Shown here one piece after another: positions 55,229 to 64,000 of a DNA stretch of 64,000 nt. Numbering within the stretch: the stretch's first letter is position 1; each line of letters opens with the position of its first letter. The stretch spans positions 1,240,001 to 1,304,000 of the forward strand of contig JARDVN010000001.1 in the NCBI GenBank assembly GCA_028994555.1, in the 5' to 3' direction. Below the pieces are notes generated by a model, which was not told where the DNA came from, made no database searches, and saw only the letters and a program-made list of their open reading frames with translations. The stretch is from Citrobacter amalonaticus (GTDB taxonomy: Bacteria; Pseudomonadota; Gammaproteobacteria; Enterobacterales; Enterobacteriaceae). Made by a program: the position numbers and the translations under genes.

Positions 55229-57545
55229 TTTCGTTTTTTCTCTCTTTTCATTGGCATCGCCAGAGGGGAAAGCAGGAACGCGGTGAAAATGCCGCTCACC
55301 AGTACAATGCCAAAACTGCTGATCGCCTGGGTGGCGCTAAAGACCAGCATGCCGAGCGTCAACAGAGTGGTCATCATCGCCAGCGTGATGGCCAGCAGGG
55401 AAGTCAGCGGTGTTCCGCGTGGGTTACTGAAAAACAGCGTATAGTTAATGCCGATCCCCAGCACCAGCACCAGCGCCAACAGCGAGAACAGATTGACCGC
55501 ATGCCCGCTCAATGCCAGCACCGCCAGACCGCAGCCCAAAGAGAGCACCGACGGCACGAGGCTGATTAACCCTTTGCGCCAGCCCAGTCGTGCGATTGCC
55601 CCGCAGGCAATGACCGCCAGCGTGATAAACAGTAAACCGGTCAGTACGTTGCGATACAACGCAAACAGACTGTCAAAAGTGCTTTTACGATCCACCCACG
55701 CGACGCCAGGATATTTTTCGCTGAGCGCGTTTAGCGCAGCGCTCTGTTTGACGCCTTCCACCGGCACCAGTACGCCGCTTTCGCCGTGAGGCAGGCTCAA
55801 CCACAACAGTCGCCAGCCTTCGCTCGCCGGGCTGGCAAGCCAGGCATCGACGGTAACCGGCATAGGACTGAGTTCAGGATTGACCGTCGTCAGACCGGCG
55901 TTGTTCAGGGCCTGAATGACCGTGGGCGCAGCGTTTTGCAGCAAAGTGAGATCCTGCTGCTGACGAGCCAGTGAATTGAGCGGGATGGTGCGATAACCGC
56001 GAAGCAGCCCCTCTTTTTTCGCCTGCGCCAGCGCGGGGACAAAAGCTTCCAGCCGTTCCAGCGTCTGCTGTGCGGAGTCGCCGTATACCACAAACCATTT
56101 CTGATCGACGCTTTGTCCGGTTAGCGCAGTAATGGCTTTTTCCTGCGCCAGAATGTGCTGCGGCAGCGCCTGCAACTGCGAGATGTCGTCATCCACGCGC
56201 AGCGTCGCCACGCCAGCCAGTGAGAAGAGAGCCAGTGCGACGGGTAGGCCAACAGAGAGTTTTTTATTCCGTCGCCAGGCGGCAAGCCAGCGCAACATCA
56301 GTACCATCGCCGGAACCGGGCGCACGGGTAATCCACGGCATAACCACGGATGCCAGAAAATCACCGTCAGGCACGAGGCGCTCAGCCCTGCTGCCGCAAA
56401 TACCGCCATCTGGCGAATGCCGGGGAAGGGGGCGAGCATCATAATCAGGTAGGCCGCGACGGTGGTTAGCAGCGCCAGAAGCAGTGCATTTCGCACTTTT
56501 GCCAGGCTTTGCCAGGGCGAGGTTTCCGCGCCGTGAACCATCCGTTCAGTCAGGTAATACAGCGTGTAATCGGCGGAGATGCCGATAATGCTCATACTCA
56601 TCACCAGCGTCATCAGATGCAGTTCGCCGAAGAGCAGGAGTGTAACGACGGTTCCTGCCAGCGCGCCGATACTGATCGATAACAGACACAGCAGCAGTGG
56701 GCGAAGTGAGCGGAACACCGCGACAATCAGCAGCAATACGCCCAACACCGTAGCTACCCCGAGCGTGGAGACATCCTGCTTTGCCTGCTGACTGGCGTAG
56801 TCACTGTAAAATACCGTGCCACGCGACAGGAGCTGCGCCTGCGGATGGCGGGTCTTCAGCTCGCCTTCCAGCGTCGCGAGCGTCGTGACCAGCCGGTGTG
56901 TCTGTTGCATATCGAACGACGAACCGGCCAGTTCGCCATGCAGCAGATACCAGTCGTTTCCCTCGCGGTCCTGCGCCACCAGCCAGCCGTCCATCAGTCG
57001 CAGACGCTGACCGTTTTCGGCCATCGCCAGCTGTGAGCCGCGCATCAGCATCAACGGGTCGTTTTGCAGCTCTTTACCGCTGACGCCGGAAAACGCGGAA
57101 TAGAGTTGAGACAGGATCCATTGCGCCTGCGCCTCGCCGCCGTTTTGCAGACGGGCACGAGTCTGTGCGTCGATTAAACCGTTGCGGTGCTGCCAGAAGA
57201 ACGCACCCCAGGCCTGTTGGCTGTCGGCGTCCATCGGGCCTTTCACCTCTGCCAGCGCCTGCGACTGTTGCAGCATTGCCAGCCAGTCGCGGGCGATTGT
57301 CGGGTCCGCCTTTTTTACCGGGACTGACCAGCCAGACCAGTTGGCGGTCAAGACGCTGTATAAAGCCATCGTTCAGGGCTGGCGGAATCGCCCCCCAGAG
57401 CCTGTTTTGGCAGCATCGCCAGCACGCTGCTATTGAGCCGCGCCTGGGGCAGCAGCGTCAGCAACACGCCCAGCATGATAATGCAGGCGACTCCCCATAA
57501 CAGCGCGGAGCGTTTACTGGGCGGCAAAACGTTGGCGTTCGTCAT
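55225..57545 (-). CDS. apeM: ApeM, MMPL/RND-family exporter (two +1 frameshifts)
   Basis: This large inner-membrane transporter is thought to move aryl polyene lipid precursors outward. Two MMPL-type halves are seen, each an N-terminal membrane helix, a periplasmic domain and a cluster of hydrophobic segments (for example ATVLGVLLLIVAVFRSL and LVLVLGIGINYTLFF). Breaks: 57391-57396 (six C, five expected, in KQALGAIPPAL) and 57311-57316 (six T, five expected, in SPGKKADPTIA). Corrected length is 772 residues starting MTNANVLPPSKRSAL. It overlaps apeL by 32 bases. Confidence 0.88.
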
Positions 57546-58119
57546 CAGTCAGTTGCGCAGGCGTCAGTTGGTGTTGTGAAAGTACGATATCCGTGCGGTC
57601 ACCCTGTTTATCGTTAAGCTCGATGCGCTCCAGATAGTCTTTTCCGGCTAAATCGATGGTGGCGAAGATCTTATCCAGCGGCGTGGTGACAGGCGTCAGG
57701 CGCAGCGTCCAGCGGCCTTCACCACTATCGGCAAACTCAACGCGGAAATTTTGCTCCAGTACCTTACGGTCGGCCTGAAACAGCCCGCGTAGCAGATGGT
57801 TAAACTGGAACATCTGCGGGTTGTTGTCGGCGGTGATAATTTGCGGCGGCTGGCCGTTGATGGCTTGCACCATTCGTTTGTCATCCAGCAGCAGTTGCAT
57901 CGGGAATGGACGGGTTTGATCCCACAGCAGTCCCTGGTCGCGGGCGATCAACATCGTCCCCGCGGATCGCAGCGGCTGCGGCAGATCCTTAATGGTCCGG
58001 GTTTGATCGAAATGGGCGCGGATCACCGGCTGTTCGGTAAAGCGCTGTTGCAGTTCATCCAGTGTCAGGGCGCTGACGAACGGGCTGACGAGCAGCGCCA
58101 GCAGCGGCAGAAACCTCAT
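57514..58119 (-). CDS. apeL: ApeL, LolA-like periplasmic lipoprotein/lipid carrier
   Basis: This is a secreted LolA-family protein of 201 residues with a signal peptide at 1-17 (MRFLPLLALLVSPFVSA). The family binds acyl chains in a half-barrel, so a role in carrying the lipid-linked pigment across the periplasm with ApeM is likely (inference). It overlaps apeK by four bases. Confidence 0.87.
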   Translation of the reverse strand: MRFLPLLALLVSPFVSALTLDELQQRFTEQPVIRAHFDQTRTIKDLPQPLRSAGTMLIARDQGLLWDQTRPFPMQLLLDDKRMVQAINGQPPQIITADNNPQMFQFNHLLRGLFQADRKVLEQNFRVEFADSGEGRWTLRLTPVTTPLDKIFATIDLAGKDYLERIELNDKQGDRTDIVLSQHQLTPAQLTDDERQRFAAQ

Positions 58120-58538
58120 GGCGTTACCCCCATGCGTTCAAACAGGATATCCGGGCAAACGAAGCACATTTCGCGGCTTTTCTCTTCCACTGCTACCTGA
58201 ATGGTATAGCCCGTCGTCGCACGTTTCCCGCTTTCAGCATCGAAAATTTCATAGCCAATGCGCAGGCGGTTTTCGAACTCTTCCAGACGTGCCCGCACGC
58301 GAATGCGTTGCTCAAAGGTCAGCGGATGGCGGTATTTCACACGGGTATCGACCACCGGCCACAGGTAGCCGGAGGCTTTCATCTGGCGATAGCCGTAGTC
58401 GAACTGGTTAAGCAGCGCTTCGCGGGCGATCTCGAAGTAACGGAAATAGTTGCCGTGCCACGCCACGCCCATCATGTCGACGTCGTGAAACGGAATGGTC
58501 AGCTCAACTTCAGCCGTAAAGCGGGGATCGTTCAGCAC
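58116..58538 (-). CDS. apeK: ApeK, 4-hydroxybenzoyl-CoA-type hotdog thioesterase
   Basis: This thioesterase has 140 residues and the 4HBT signature FHDVDMMGVAWHGNYFRYFE, in which the Asp and the His/Asn region form the active site. It may release or edit acyl chains from the ACPs. It is separated from apeJ by three bases. Confidence 0.9.
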   Translation of the reverse strand: MLNDPRFTAEVELTIPFHDVDMMGVAWHGNYFRYFEIAREALLNQFDYGYRQMKASGYLWPVVDTRVKYRHPLTFEQRIRVRARLEEFENRLRIGYEIFDAESGKRATTGYTIQVAVEEKSREMCFVCPDILFERMGVTP

Positions 58539-58541
58539 CCT

Positions 58542-60234
58542 TTACTCCTTGTCTTTGGGTTCCGGCAACTGCCAGAAATCGAAAAAGTTAAACCAGTCGA
58601 GCGGCGACTGTAACGCGTAATGTTCAAGACGCTCGGCATAGCGATCGACAGTGTGCTGTAGCGCCTGCTGGCGTTCGGCGCGCGGCAGAACCAGCGGATT
58701 GGCGAACGGCTCGCAGTGAATGCACAGTTTTCCGCGCTGGCGCAGGGCAAACAGCAGATCCACCGGGCAGCGCAAAATCGAGGCGAGGATAAACGGACCC
58801 TGCGGGAACGGGGCGGCTTGCCCCATGAAACGGCTCCAGCAGACGCGCCATTCGCCGCCACGCTGTGGATTTACCGCAATGCGATCGCCGACGATGGCAA
58901 TCCACTCGCCGCGCTCCAGCTTCTCTTTGAGCGCAATGGCGGTGTCCGGACCGATATCGGTGACCGGCATCAGGTTGAGTCCGGCCTGCGGGGCCATCTC
59001 TTCCATAATCTGCTTAAAACGGCGGGCGTTATCGCTGAACACCAGCGCGTTGATGGTTTTGCTGCCCTGCAACTTCGCCAGCGCACGACAGGCTTCCACA
59101 TCGCCCAGATGCGAGGCCAGCAGCAGCTTGCCGCAAGGATCGCTCACATTCAGCGCCGCTTCAGCCCCTGGCGCAAACACCACGTCGCGGCCAAAATGTA
59201 GCTCGCCGCGCCAGCTGGCGATTTTATCGAGCATCGCGTTGCCAAAACGCAGGAAGTGTTGATAACTGGTGAGTTTTTTCGGCACCGGCATGGCGCGCAG
59301 GATCAACTGCTCACGCACGCGAGTGATCCAGTTCTGTGAGGCCTGGCGAGCGGTGGACGCCGTCAGCCAGTACACACCGACCACCGGATACAACAGCAAG
59401 GTGAACGCCTTACGTCCCAGCAGTCGCCAGACCAGCAGCATCAGGCGCATCCCCCCACAGTCCTTTTACCTCATGCTGGCGCGCCCAGTGCGACGATGAG
59501 CGGCGCAGCAGCAGTGACGGAATGCGCGGCAACATGCCGAAGAACAGTCGGGTGTGCATCAGCGAAATGCGGCAGTTATCTTTCAACGCATCGAAATGTG
59601 ATAACCCGTCTTCGGGATAGGTCACGCGGGTCGGGACAAAATGGCTGGAGGTGCCCTGCCACCAGAGACGCACCATCACTTCTGTATCGAAGTCCATCCG
59701 CTTGCCGAGCGTTACCCGTTGCGCCAGTTCGAGCGTGGGGGCGACGGGGTAGACGCGAAAGCCGCACATGCTGTCTTTTATCTGCAGCGAAAGGGTTTCA
59801 ATCCACACCCACACATGCGTTATCCAGCGACCGTACAGACGCGAGCGGGGAATAGAATCGTCGTAAATCGGCTGTCCGGAGATCAGCGCGTCAGGATGCT
59901 GCTGCGCCAGTTTCAGCAGTTCTGGAATGTCTTCAATGGCATGTTGACCGTCAGCATCGACCTGGACGGCATGGGTAAATCCGGCGTCTGCCGCCGCCTG
60001 TAATCCCCGAATCACCGCTGCGCCCTTTCCGGCATTTTCCGCCAGACGAATCAGCGTCAGGTTGTCTGTCTGTGCGGCGAGTTTATCCAGTTCCTGCCGG
60101 GTCGCTGCATCGCTGCCGTCATCCACTACAATACACGGCAGGTCAAACGGCTGCAGGCGCGTCAGCACACGCGACATCATAGCGCCGTGGTTATAGCAGG
60201 GGATCAGCACGCAGGGGGAAAAGGTCAACGGCAT
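58542..60234 (-). CDS. apeJ: ApeJ, glycosyltransferase 2 fused to LpxL-like acyltransferase (+1 frameshift)
   Basis: Residues 1-265 form a family 2 glycosyltransferase with VVDDGSD and the DxD-type QVDADGQH. Residues about 266-563 form a lipid A-type acyltransferase with the H-x4-E motif HLGDVE and GDRIAV. Uncorrected, the two halves appear as overlapping genes; the run at 59451-59456 has six C where five are expected, and correction joins them through HEVKGLWGMRLMLLVWR into one 563-residue protein. The fusion suggests that sugar and acyl groups are added to the same lipid anchor (inference). Confidence 0.85.
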
Positions 60235-60578
60235 AACCGGATCTTCCCGCTGCTGGCGGTTTGGCGTGCGTCACCGTCGTGGCGTTGATAACTGAACGTC
60301 AGGATTTGACGCGCTTCCTGCCAGCTCAGCGTCAGCGTGACGGTGTTTTCCGGCAGCAGCGGCGCCTGGAACTTCACATTCTGAATGCTGTGAAAACGCC
60401 AGCCGGGGGCGAGCAGGGTGGTGGCATAGTGCATCACCCAATCCATTTGCGCGACGCCCGGCAGCAGCGGCTGCACGGCAAAATGGCCGCTGAACCAGAA
60501 CAGGGAAGGATCGAGATGCAGGACGATCTCGACCTGTTGGGGCTGTGCCTGATGGCGCTCAATTTCATGGGGTATCAT
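60225..60578 (-). CDS. apeI: ApeI, FabZ-like hotdog dehydratase
   Basis: This is the second predicted 3-hydroxyacyl-ACP dehydratase, short at 117 residues. LFWFSGHFAVQPLLPGVAQ matches the FabA/FabZ motif in which the His of GHF and the PLLPGV loop are conserved. The ATG ending at 60578 (MIPHEIERH) is chosen; it overlaps apeH by 14 bases. Confidence 0.87.
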   Translation of the reverse strand: MIPHEIERHQAQPQQVEIVLHLDPSLFWFSGHFAVQPLLPGVAQMDWVMHYATTLLAPGWRFHSIQNVKFQAPLLPENTVTLTLSWQEARQILTFSYQRHDGDARQTASSGKIRLCR

Positions 60579-61926
60579 GAAACAACTCCTGTAATTGCGC
60601 ATAGACACGCTTATTCATACTGTTGACCGGGATTTCGTCGATCACCCGCCAGTAACGCGGTACGGCGACCGGCTCCAGCCAAGGTAGCAGCGCCCGTCGC
60701 CACGTCAGCTCCTGGGTTTTTCCGCCGCCGTTTTGCCAGCGGCGATACGCCTCGTCATCCAGTACCAACAGTACGCCCACGCCCTGGCGACCGCCACGAG
60801 TTATTGGCACGGCGGCGACCTCGCGGATGCCCTTTAGCTCCAGCAAACGTTGCTCAACTTCGCTGAGCGAAATGCGCTTTTCTTCAATTTTGACCACTCG
60901 CCCACGGCGTCCCATCAGGCGAAACTGACCGTTTGGCTCAAACTGCAGGATATCGTCGAGCAGCAGACCGTTAGCGTCGGCAATCAGCGGAGAGAAGACG
61001 CGGAATGCTTCCTCTTCTGCGATAAATGATACGCCGGGGAAGGGCAGCCAGGCGACATTCTCCTGCTGACGATAGCGCCAGGCCAGAATACCGGTCTCGG
61101 TGCTGCCGTAGATTTCATCCGGCCAGACGTTCAGCCAGGCGGCGGTTTGCGTGACGTCCTGCCACGGCAGCATGCCGCCAGCAGAGAGAATCATTGCCAC
61201 CGGCGGCGGAGTAAGCTGGTGGTCGAGGCGTTTTAAAAACGCCGGGCTGCTGATAAATACGTAGCGATGTTCGTGACCCAGCGCGGCAAGCTGCTCGGCG
61301 TAGTAAAGCATGGCCGCATGCAGCGGCAGGCCGAGCGCCATCGGCAGGAAAATGCGAAACGTCAGGCCGTACAGATGCTGCGGCACGACGGAGGCTACCA
61401 CCCGGCACCCCGCCAGGCGGTCGGCAAAGCGCGCGGTCAGCAGTTCGGCTTCATGGTCCAGACGGGCAATGGGTTTGACGATGCGCTTCGGTTGTCCCGT
61501 TGAGCCAGAGGTAAACAACTCGATATATGCATCAGGGCGAAGGGGCGGGAAAAGGCAGACCTCGTCACTCTCCATCATGACTGAACTGACCACCCACAGC
61601 GGCCCCTGCCAGCCGAGCGTTTTATCACTCAGTACGCCGTCAAATAGCGCCCGCTGTTCATCCAGCAACGAGACACGACTGTGCCCCGGAATCACCGGCG
61701 TTTTCCCTGCATGCAGAGTAGCCAGCAGTGCCACGATAAACAGATAGCTGTTTTCAAAGCACAGCGCCCAGCGATCGCCTTCCTGCTGCTGCAACGTTGT
61801 CATCAGTTGGGCGACATCATGGCGTAAGTGGCCGAGTGTCCAGGTCCGTTCGTCCAGCCAGGCGATGGGCGTATTTGCCGGACGAGGAGAAGTAAGCCAT
61901 TCGGCAAGCATCAGGGTCTGCTTCAT
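60565..61926 (-). CDS. apeH: ApeH, AMP-dependent acyl/aryl ligase
   Basis: This adenylating enzyme of the ANL superfamily has 453 residues. The ATP-binding P-loop-like motif is FTSGSTGQPKRIVK, with YGSTETGI and the late LMGRRGRVVKIEEKRIS hinge. By analogy with the characterised system it loads the aromatic starter (4-hydroxybenzoate type) onto an ACP; the substrate is inferred. It overlaps apeG by four bases. Confidence 0.9.
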   Translation of the reverse strand: MKQTLMLAEWLTSPRPANTPIAWLDERTWTLGHLRHDVAQLMTTLQQQEGDRWALCFENSYLFIVALLATLHAGKTPVIPGHSRVSLLDEQRALFDGVLSDKTLGWQGPLWVVSSVMMESDEVCLFPPLRPDAYIELFTSGSTGQPKRIVKPIARLDHEAELLTARFADRLAGCRVVASVVPQHLYGLTFRIFLPMALGLPLHAAMLYYAEQLAALGHEHRYVFISSPAFLKRLDHQLTPPPVAMILSAGGMLPWQDVTQTAAWLNVWPDEIYGSTETGILAWRYRQQENVAWLPFPGVSFIAEEEAFRVFSPLIADANGLLLDDILQFEPNGQFRLMGRRGRVVKIEEKRISLSEVEQRLLELKGIREVAAVPITRGGRQGVGVLLVLDDEAYRRWQNGGGKTQELTWRRALLPWLEPVAVPRYWRVIDEIPVNSMNKRVYAQLQELFHDTP

Positions 61927-62495
61927 TGCGGATCTCGTTTAATCATCTGGCGGCGTACCAGCCATTCACTGCCCATCAGTAGCCCCATCAACAAATAGGC
62001 GATCATGCCGTTCCACGCGGTCCACATTGCCATATCACCGTGGAGGGCGGTAAACAGGGCCACGCCGCCATTTAAGATGAAAAAGGCGCACCAGATCTGC
62101 GTCACCCGGCGGGTGTAACGCACCGCCACATCCGGGAGTTGGGGATCGCGCAGTCGCGCCAGTCGTTCAACGATGGGCATCGCTGACCAGAGCGAACCGC
62201 CAAAAACGGCAAGCATGACGGCGTTTACCACCACCGGATAAAACAGCAGTAACTGGTGGGTTTTAAGCAGATAGCTTGCGGCGCACAGCGTGATGCCCGT
62301 GACGGCGACGACCTGAGTGACCACGCGCAGCGGACCCGCCTGTCGCCGGGTCTGGCGAAAGCGCAGGAACAACAGCAGCGCCATAATCGGCAGAAGCCAT
62401 TGCAGGCTGTGATACGCCAGGCCAAACCAAATCAGGAAAGGCCAGGCAAGCAACAGCACGCCGGTCAGCACAGGCAACGCGCGAACGCCAGACAC
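61923..62495 (-). CDS. apeG: ApeG, multi-spanning inner-membrane protein
   Basis: This membrane protein of 190 residues has about five hydrophobic segments (for example VLTGVLLLAWPFLIWFGLAY and LLFYPVVVNAVMLAVFGGSL). It belongs to the conserved COG4648-type family found in aryl polyene clusters. The function is unknown; a link with lipid precursor handling is possible from context only. Confidence 0.85.
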   Translation of the reverse strand: MSGVRALPVLTGVLLLAWPFLIWFGLAYHSLQWLLPIMALLLFLRFRQTRRQAGPLRVVTQVVAVTGITLCAASYLLKTHQLLLFYPVVVNAVMLAVFGGSLWSAMPIVERLARLRDPQLPDVAVRYTRRVTQIWCAFFILNGGVALFTALHGDMAMWTAWNGMIAYLLMGLLMGSEWLVRRQMIKRDPQ

Positions 62496-62501
62496 GGCGT
62501 A

Positions 62502-62753
62502 TTACGCTTCTTTAAGCAGGCGTTCTACCGCATCAACGACATCCTGCACGGTGCGTACGGCTTTGAACTCTTCCGGTTTGATCTTCTTACCGGTTTTCTT
62601 TTGCAGGTGGACTATCATGTCGACGGCGTCGATGCTGTCCAGCTCAAGATCTTCGTACAGACGCGCCTCAGGTTTAATGTCCTGCGGGTCGATTTCAAAC
62701 AGCTTTACCAGCAGTGCGGAGACTTCGTTGTAGATAGCGTGTTGATCGGTCAT
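62502..62753 (-). CDS. apeF: ApeF, acyl carrier protein
   Basis: This is a small acidic carrier protein of 83 residues with the phosphopantetheine-attachment serine in LDSIDAVDM. It is one of two ACPs in tandem; AcpT at the end of the operon is the likely activating enzyme. Confidence 0.93.
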   Translation of the reverse strand: MTDQHAIYNEVSALLVKLFEIDPQDIKPEARLYEDLELDSIDAVDMIVHLQKKTGKKIKPEEFKAVRTVQDVVDAVERLLKEA

Positions 62754-62765
62754 TACGGACTCTCC

Positions 62766-63026
62766 TCAGGCACGTTGCGCATGAATGAAAGACGCCAGCG
62801 TGGCGACGGAGAAGAAGTGCTGACGCATCTCTTCGCTTTCCGCTGAAAGCACCACACCGTACTGATTTTTAACCGCCAGTCCCAGCTCCAGGGCATCAAT
62901 TGAGTCCAGACCCAGTCCATCGCCAAACAGCGCCGCCTCGGTATCAATGTCGTCTGTCGACAGTTCGTCCAGATTCAATGTTGTTATGATGAGATTTTTA
63001 ATTTCAAGATAAAGCGCTTGCATCAT
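62766..63026 (-). CDS. apeE: ApeE, acyl carrier protein
   Basis: This is an acyl carrier protein of 86 residues with the attachment serine in LGLDSIDALEL. It overlaps the 3' end of apeD by 23 bases; a second ATG three bases in is an alternative start. ACPs in two copies are a hallmark of aryl polyene clusters. Confidence 0.93.
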   Translation of the reverse strand: MMQALYLEIKNLIITTLNLDELSTDDIDTEAALFGDGLGLDSIDALELGLAVKNQYGVVLSAESEEMRQHFFSVATLASFIHAQRA

Positions 63027-63819
63027 TAATTCCTGAGAAAGGTAACGTACCTGGTTGTAATTGAAGCAAAAGATGCCGGTTTAGCTGTCTTGCCGCCAGC
63101 GCCGGTTCTTGTAAATTTGCGTCGTAAAAATGGTCGATTTTAACCCGCTCGCGTACCTCAACGGTAAACAGCGGTTTTTTCGGTGGCACCTGATACCATT
63201 TGCTTTCTTTATCCAGCATGCGCTGACTGCAATGGATGGTCACCACGCGGATATCGCTGCCGCAGCGCACGGCGATATTCGCCGCGCCACGCTGCAGCGT
63301 CATGGTCTCGCCGGGCGTGGTGCGAGTGCCTTCGGGGAAAATCAAAATCGTATCGCCCTGCGCCAGACGCTGCTGGCAGGCGGGTAATAGCGCATCCGCC
63401 TGGCTGTTGACCAGATAATCCGCGGCACGGACGACGCCGCTGAGGAACGGATTCTTCAGCAGTGCGCTTTTCACCAGACAGTCTGTTTCGGGCATCACTG
63501 ACGCCAGTAGGACATAATCGATCAGCGTGGGGTGATTGGCGACCACCAGACATCCGCGTTCCTGACGCAAAATATCGACCCCTTCCATGCGGTAATCCAG
63601 TACGCCTAATACGCGGGTGACCGCTAAAAAAAGACGGAAACTGGCAGCTATACTGCGTCGCGCAATGCGGCGACGCCGGGGATTATCCCACACAAAAACT
63701 AACAGAACGTTAAACCAGATGACCGAAAGCAGCAGTCCGCCGAGTCCGAAGAGGGCAAAGCAAAAGCCGGTCATGGCGATCCGCCACAGGCGGTTCAGCG
63801 TGGAGAACCCTCCTTTCAT
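63004..63819 (-). CDS. apeD: ApeD, 1-acylglycerol-3-phosphate acyltransferase (PlsC-like)
   Basis: This is a membrane-bound LPLAT-family acyltransferase with the catalytic H-x4-D motif NHPTLIDY and the substrate motif FPEGTRTT. An N-terminal membrane segment (IAMTGFCFALFGLGGLLLSV) anchors it. The ATG ending at 63819 overlaps the upstream stop (ATGA) and gives 271 residues starting MKGGFSTLNRL; an earlier start at 63837 would lie inside apeC. Confidence 0.89.
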   Translation of the reverse strand: MKGGFSTLNRLWRIAMTGFCFALFGLGGLLLSVIWFNVLLVFVWDNPRRRRIARRSIAASFRLFLAVTRVLGVLDYRMEGVDILRQERGCLVVANHPTLIDYVLLASVMPETDCLVKSALLKNPFLSGVVRAADYLVNSQADALLPACQQRLAQGDTILIFPEGTRTTPGETMTLQRGAANIAVRCGSDIRVVTIHCSQRMLDKESKWYQVPPKKPLFTVEVRERVKIDHFYDANLQEPALAARQLNRHLLLQLQPGTLPFSGINDASALS

Positions 63820-64000
63820 GACCGACTCCAGTGCCATTGCACACGCTCGCCCGGAAGAGAAAATGCGTCGGCATTCAGTAAATAGTGCTGTAAAAACAGC
63901 AGACTTTGTGGAAGTGGCGTTTCAGCGCCTGCCTGAGCCGGTTCGCTCTGACACACCCAGTCGTTGCCGGCTTCACAGACCAGTGCGGTGGCGTACGGCC
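63816..64000 (-). CDS. apeC: Probable ApeC, ketosynthase-like chain-length factor (C-terminal end only)
   Basis: The open frame entering from the right edge ends at 63816 with the residues PLPQSLLFLQHYLLNADAF and GERVQWHWSRS. About 61 residues are in view. The position before apeD and the C-terminal pattern fit the ketosynthase-like ApeC of aryl polyene clusters, but too little is visible for certainty. It overlaps apeD by four bases. Confidence 0.6.
   Translation of the reverse strand, partial: PYATALVCEAGNDWVCQSEPAQAGAETPLPQSLLFLQHYLLNADAFSLPGERVQWHWSRS

Overview
The window is a chromosomal segment of an enteric gammaproteobacterium (Enterobacteriaceae). Gene content and order match the bcs–nik region of Escherichia coli, but the acid-fitness/ars block is missing between gor and yhjA, a HEPN-domain gene lies next to treF, and an aryl polyene (APE) cluster follows nikA. 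Together these point to Citrobacter or a close relative; the genus is an inference. REP/BIME repeats typical of enterics sit in many gene gaps. I see no prophage, insertion sequence, tRNA, rRNA or CRISPR array.

Layout, left to right. (1) 1-9002: end of the cellulose operon (bcsB partial, bcsZ, bcsC) and the c-di-GMP phosphodiesterase pdeK. (2) 9258-20167: dctA, yhjJ, kdgK, pdeH, yhjG, yhjE, yhjD and the LysR gene yhjC. pdeH has a near-perfect sigma-28 promoter, so flagellar regulation and c-di-GMP breakdown are tied together beside the c-di-GMP-dependent cellulose genes. (3) 20287-24304: a less conserved stretch with a short-chain dehydrogenase divergent from yhjC, the LuxR-type yhjB, a GNAT acetyltransferase and a HEPN/transmembrane/ankyrin-like protein. 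(4) 24308-37773: treF, yhjA (cytochrome c peroxidase, FNR box), gor, rlmJ, prlC (heat-shock promoter), rsmJ, dtpB, uspA, uspB, pitA. (5) 38004-44448: yhiN and the yhiI-rbbA-yhhJ efflux/ribosome-ATPase operon. (6) 44457-50330: a five-copy 92-bp BIME array, nikR and nikABCDE with a perfect NikR operator. (7) 50382-64000: acpT and a tightly overlapping APE operon (apeC partial to apeR, read leftward), a type II polyketide/fatty-acid-like system with two ketosynthases, ketoreductase, two dehydratases, two ACPs, acyl ligase, thioesterase, two acyltransferase domains, a glycosyltransferase and an MMPL/LolA/lipoprotein export set. AcpT would charge its ACPs.

The main caution is sequence quality. At 24 places a conserved gene is broken by exactly one extra base in a mononucleotide run. 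All 24 are insertions, and removing one base restores the expected full-length protein each time. I treat these genes as intact and regard the frameshifts as homopolymer sequencing errors, not pseudogenes. Gene ends given here span the shifts.

No clearly undescribed system stands out. The best leads are the HEPN-TM-ankyrin protein, a REP element translated inside the apeN signal-peptide region, the glycosyltransferase-acyltransferase fusion in the APE cluster, and unassigned palindromes upstream of yhjB and between treF and yhjA.
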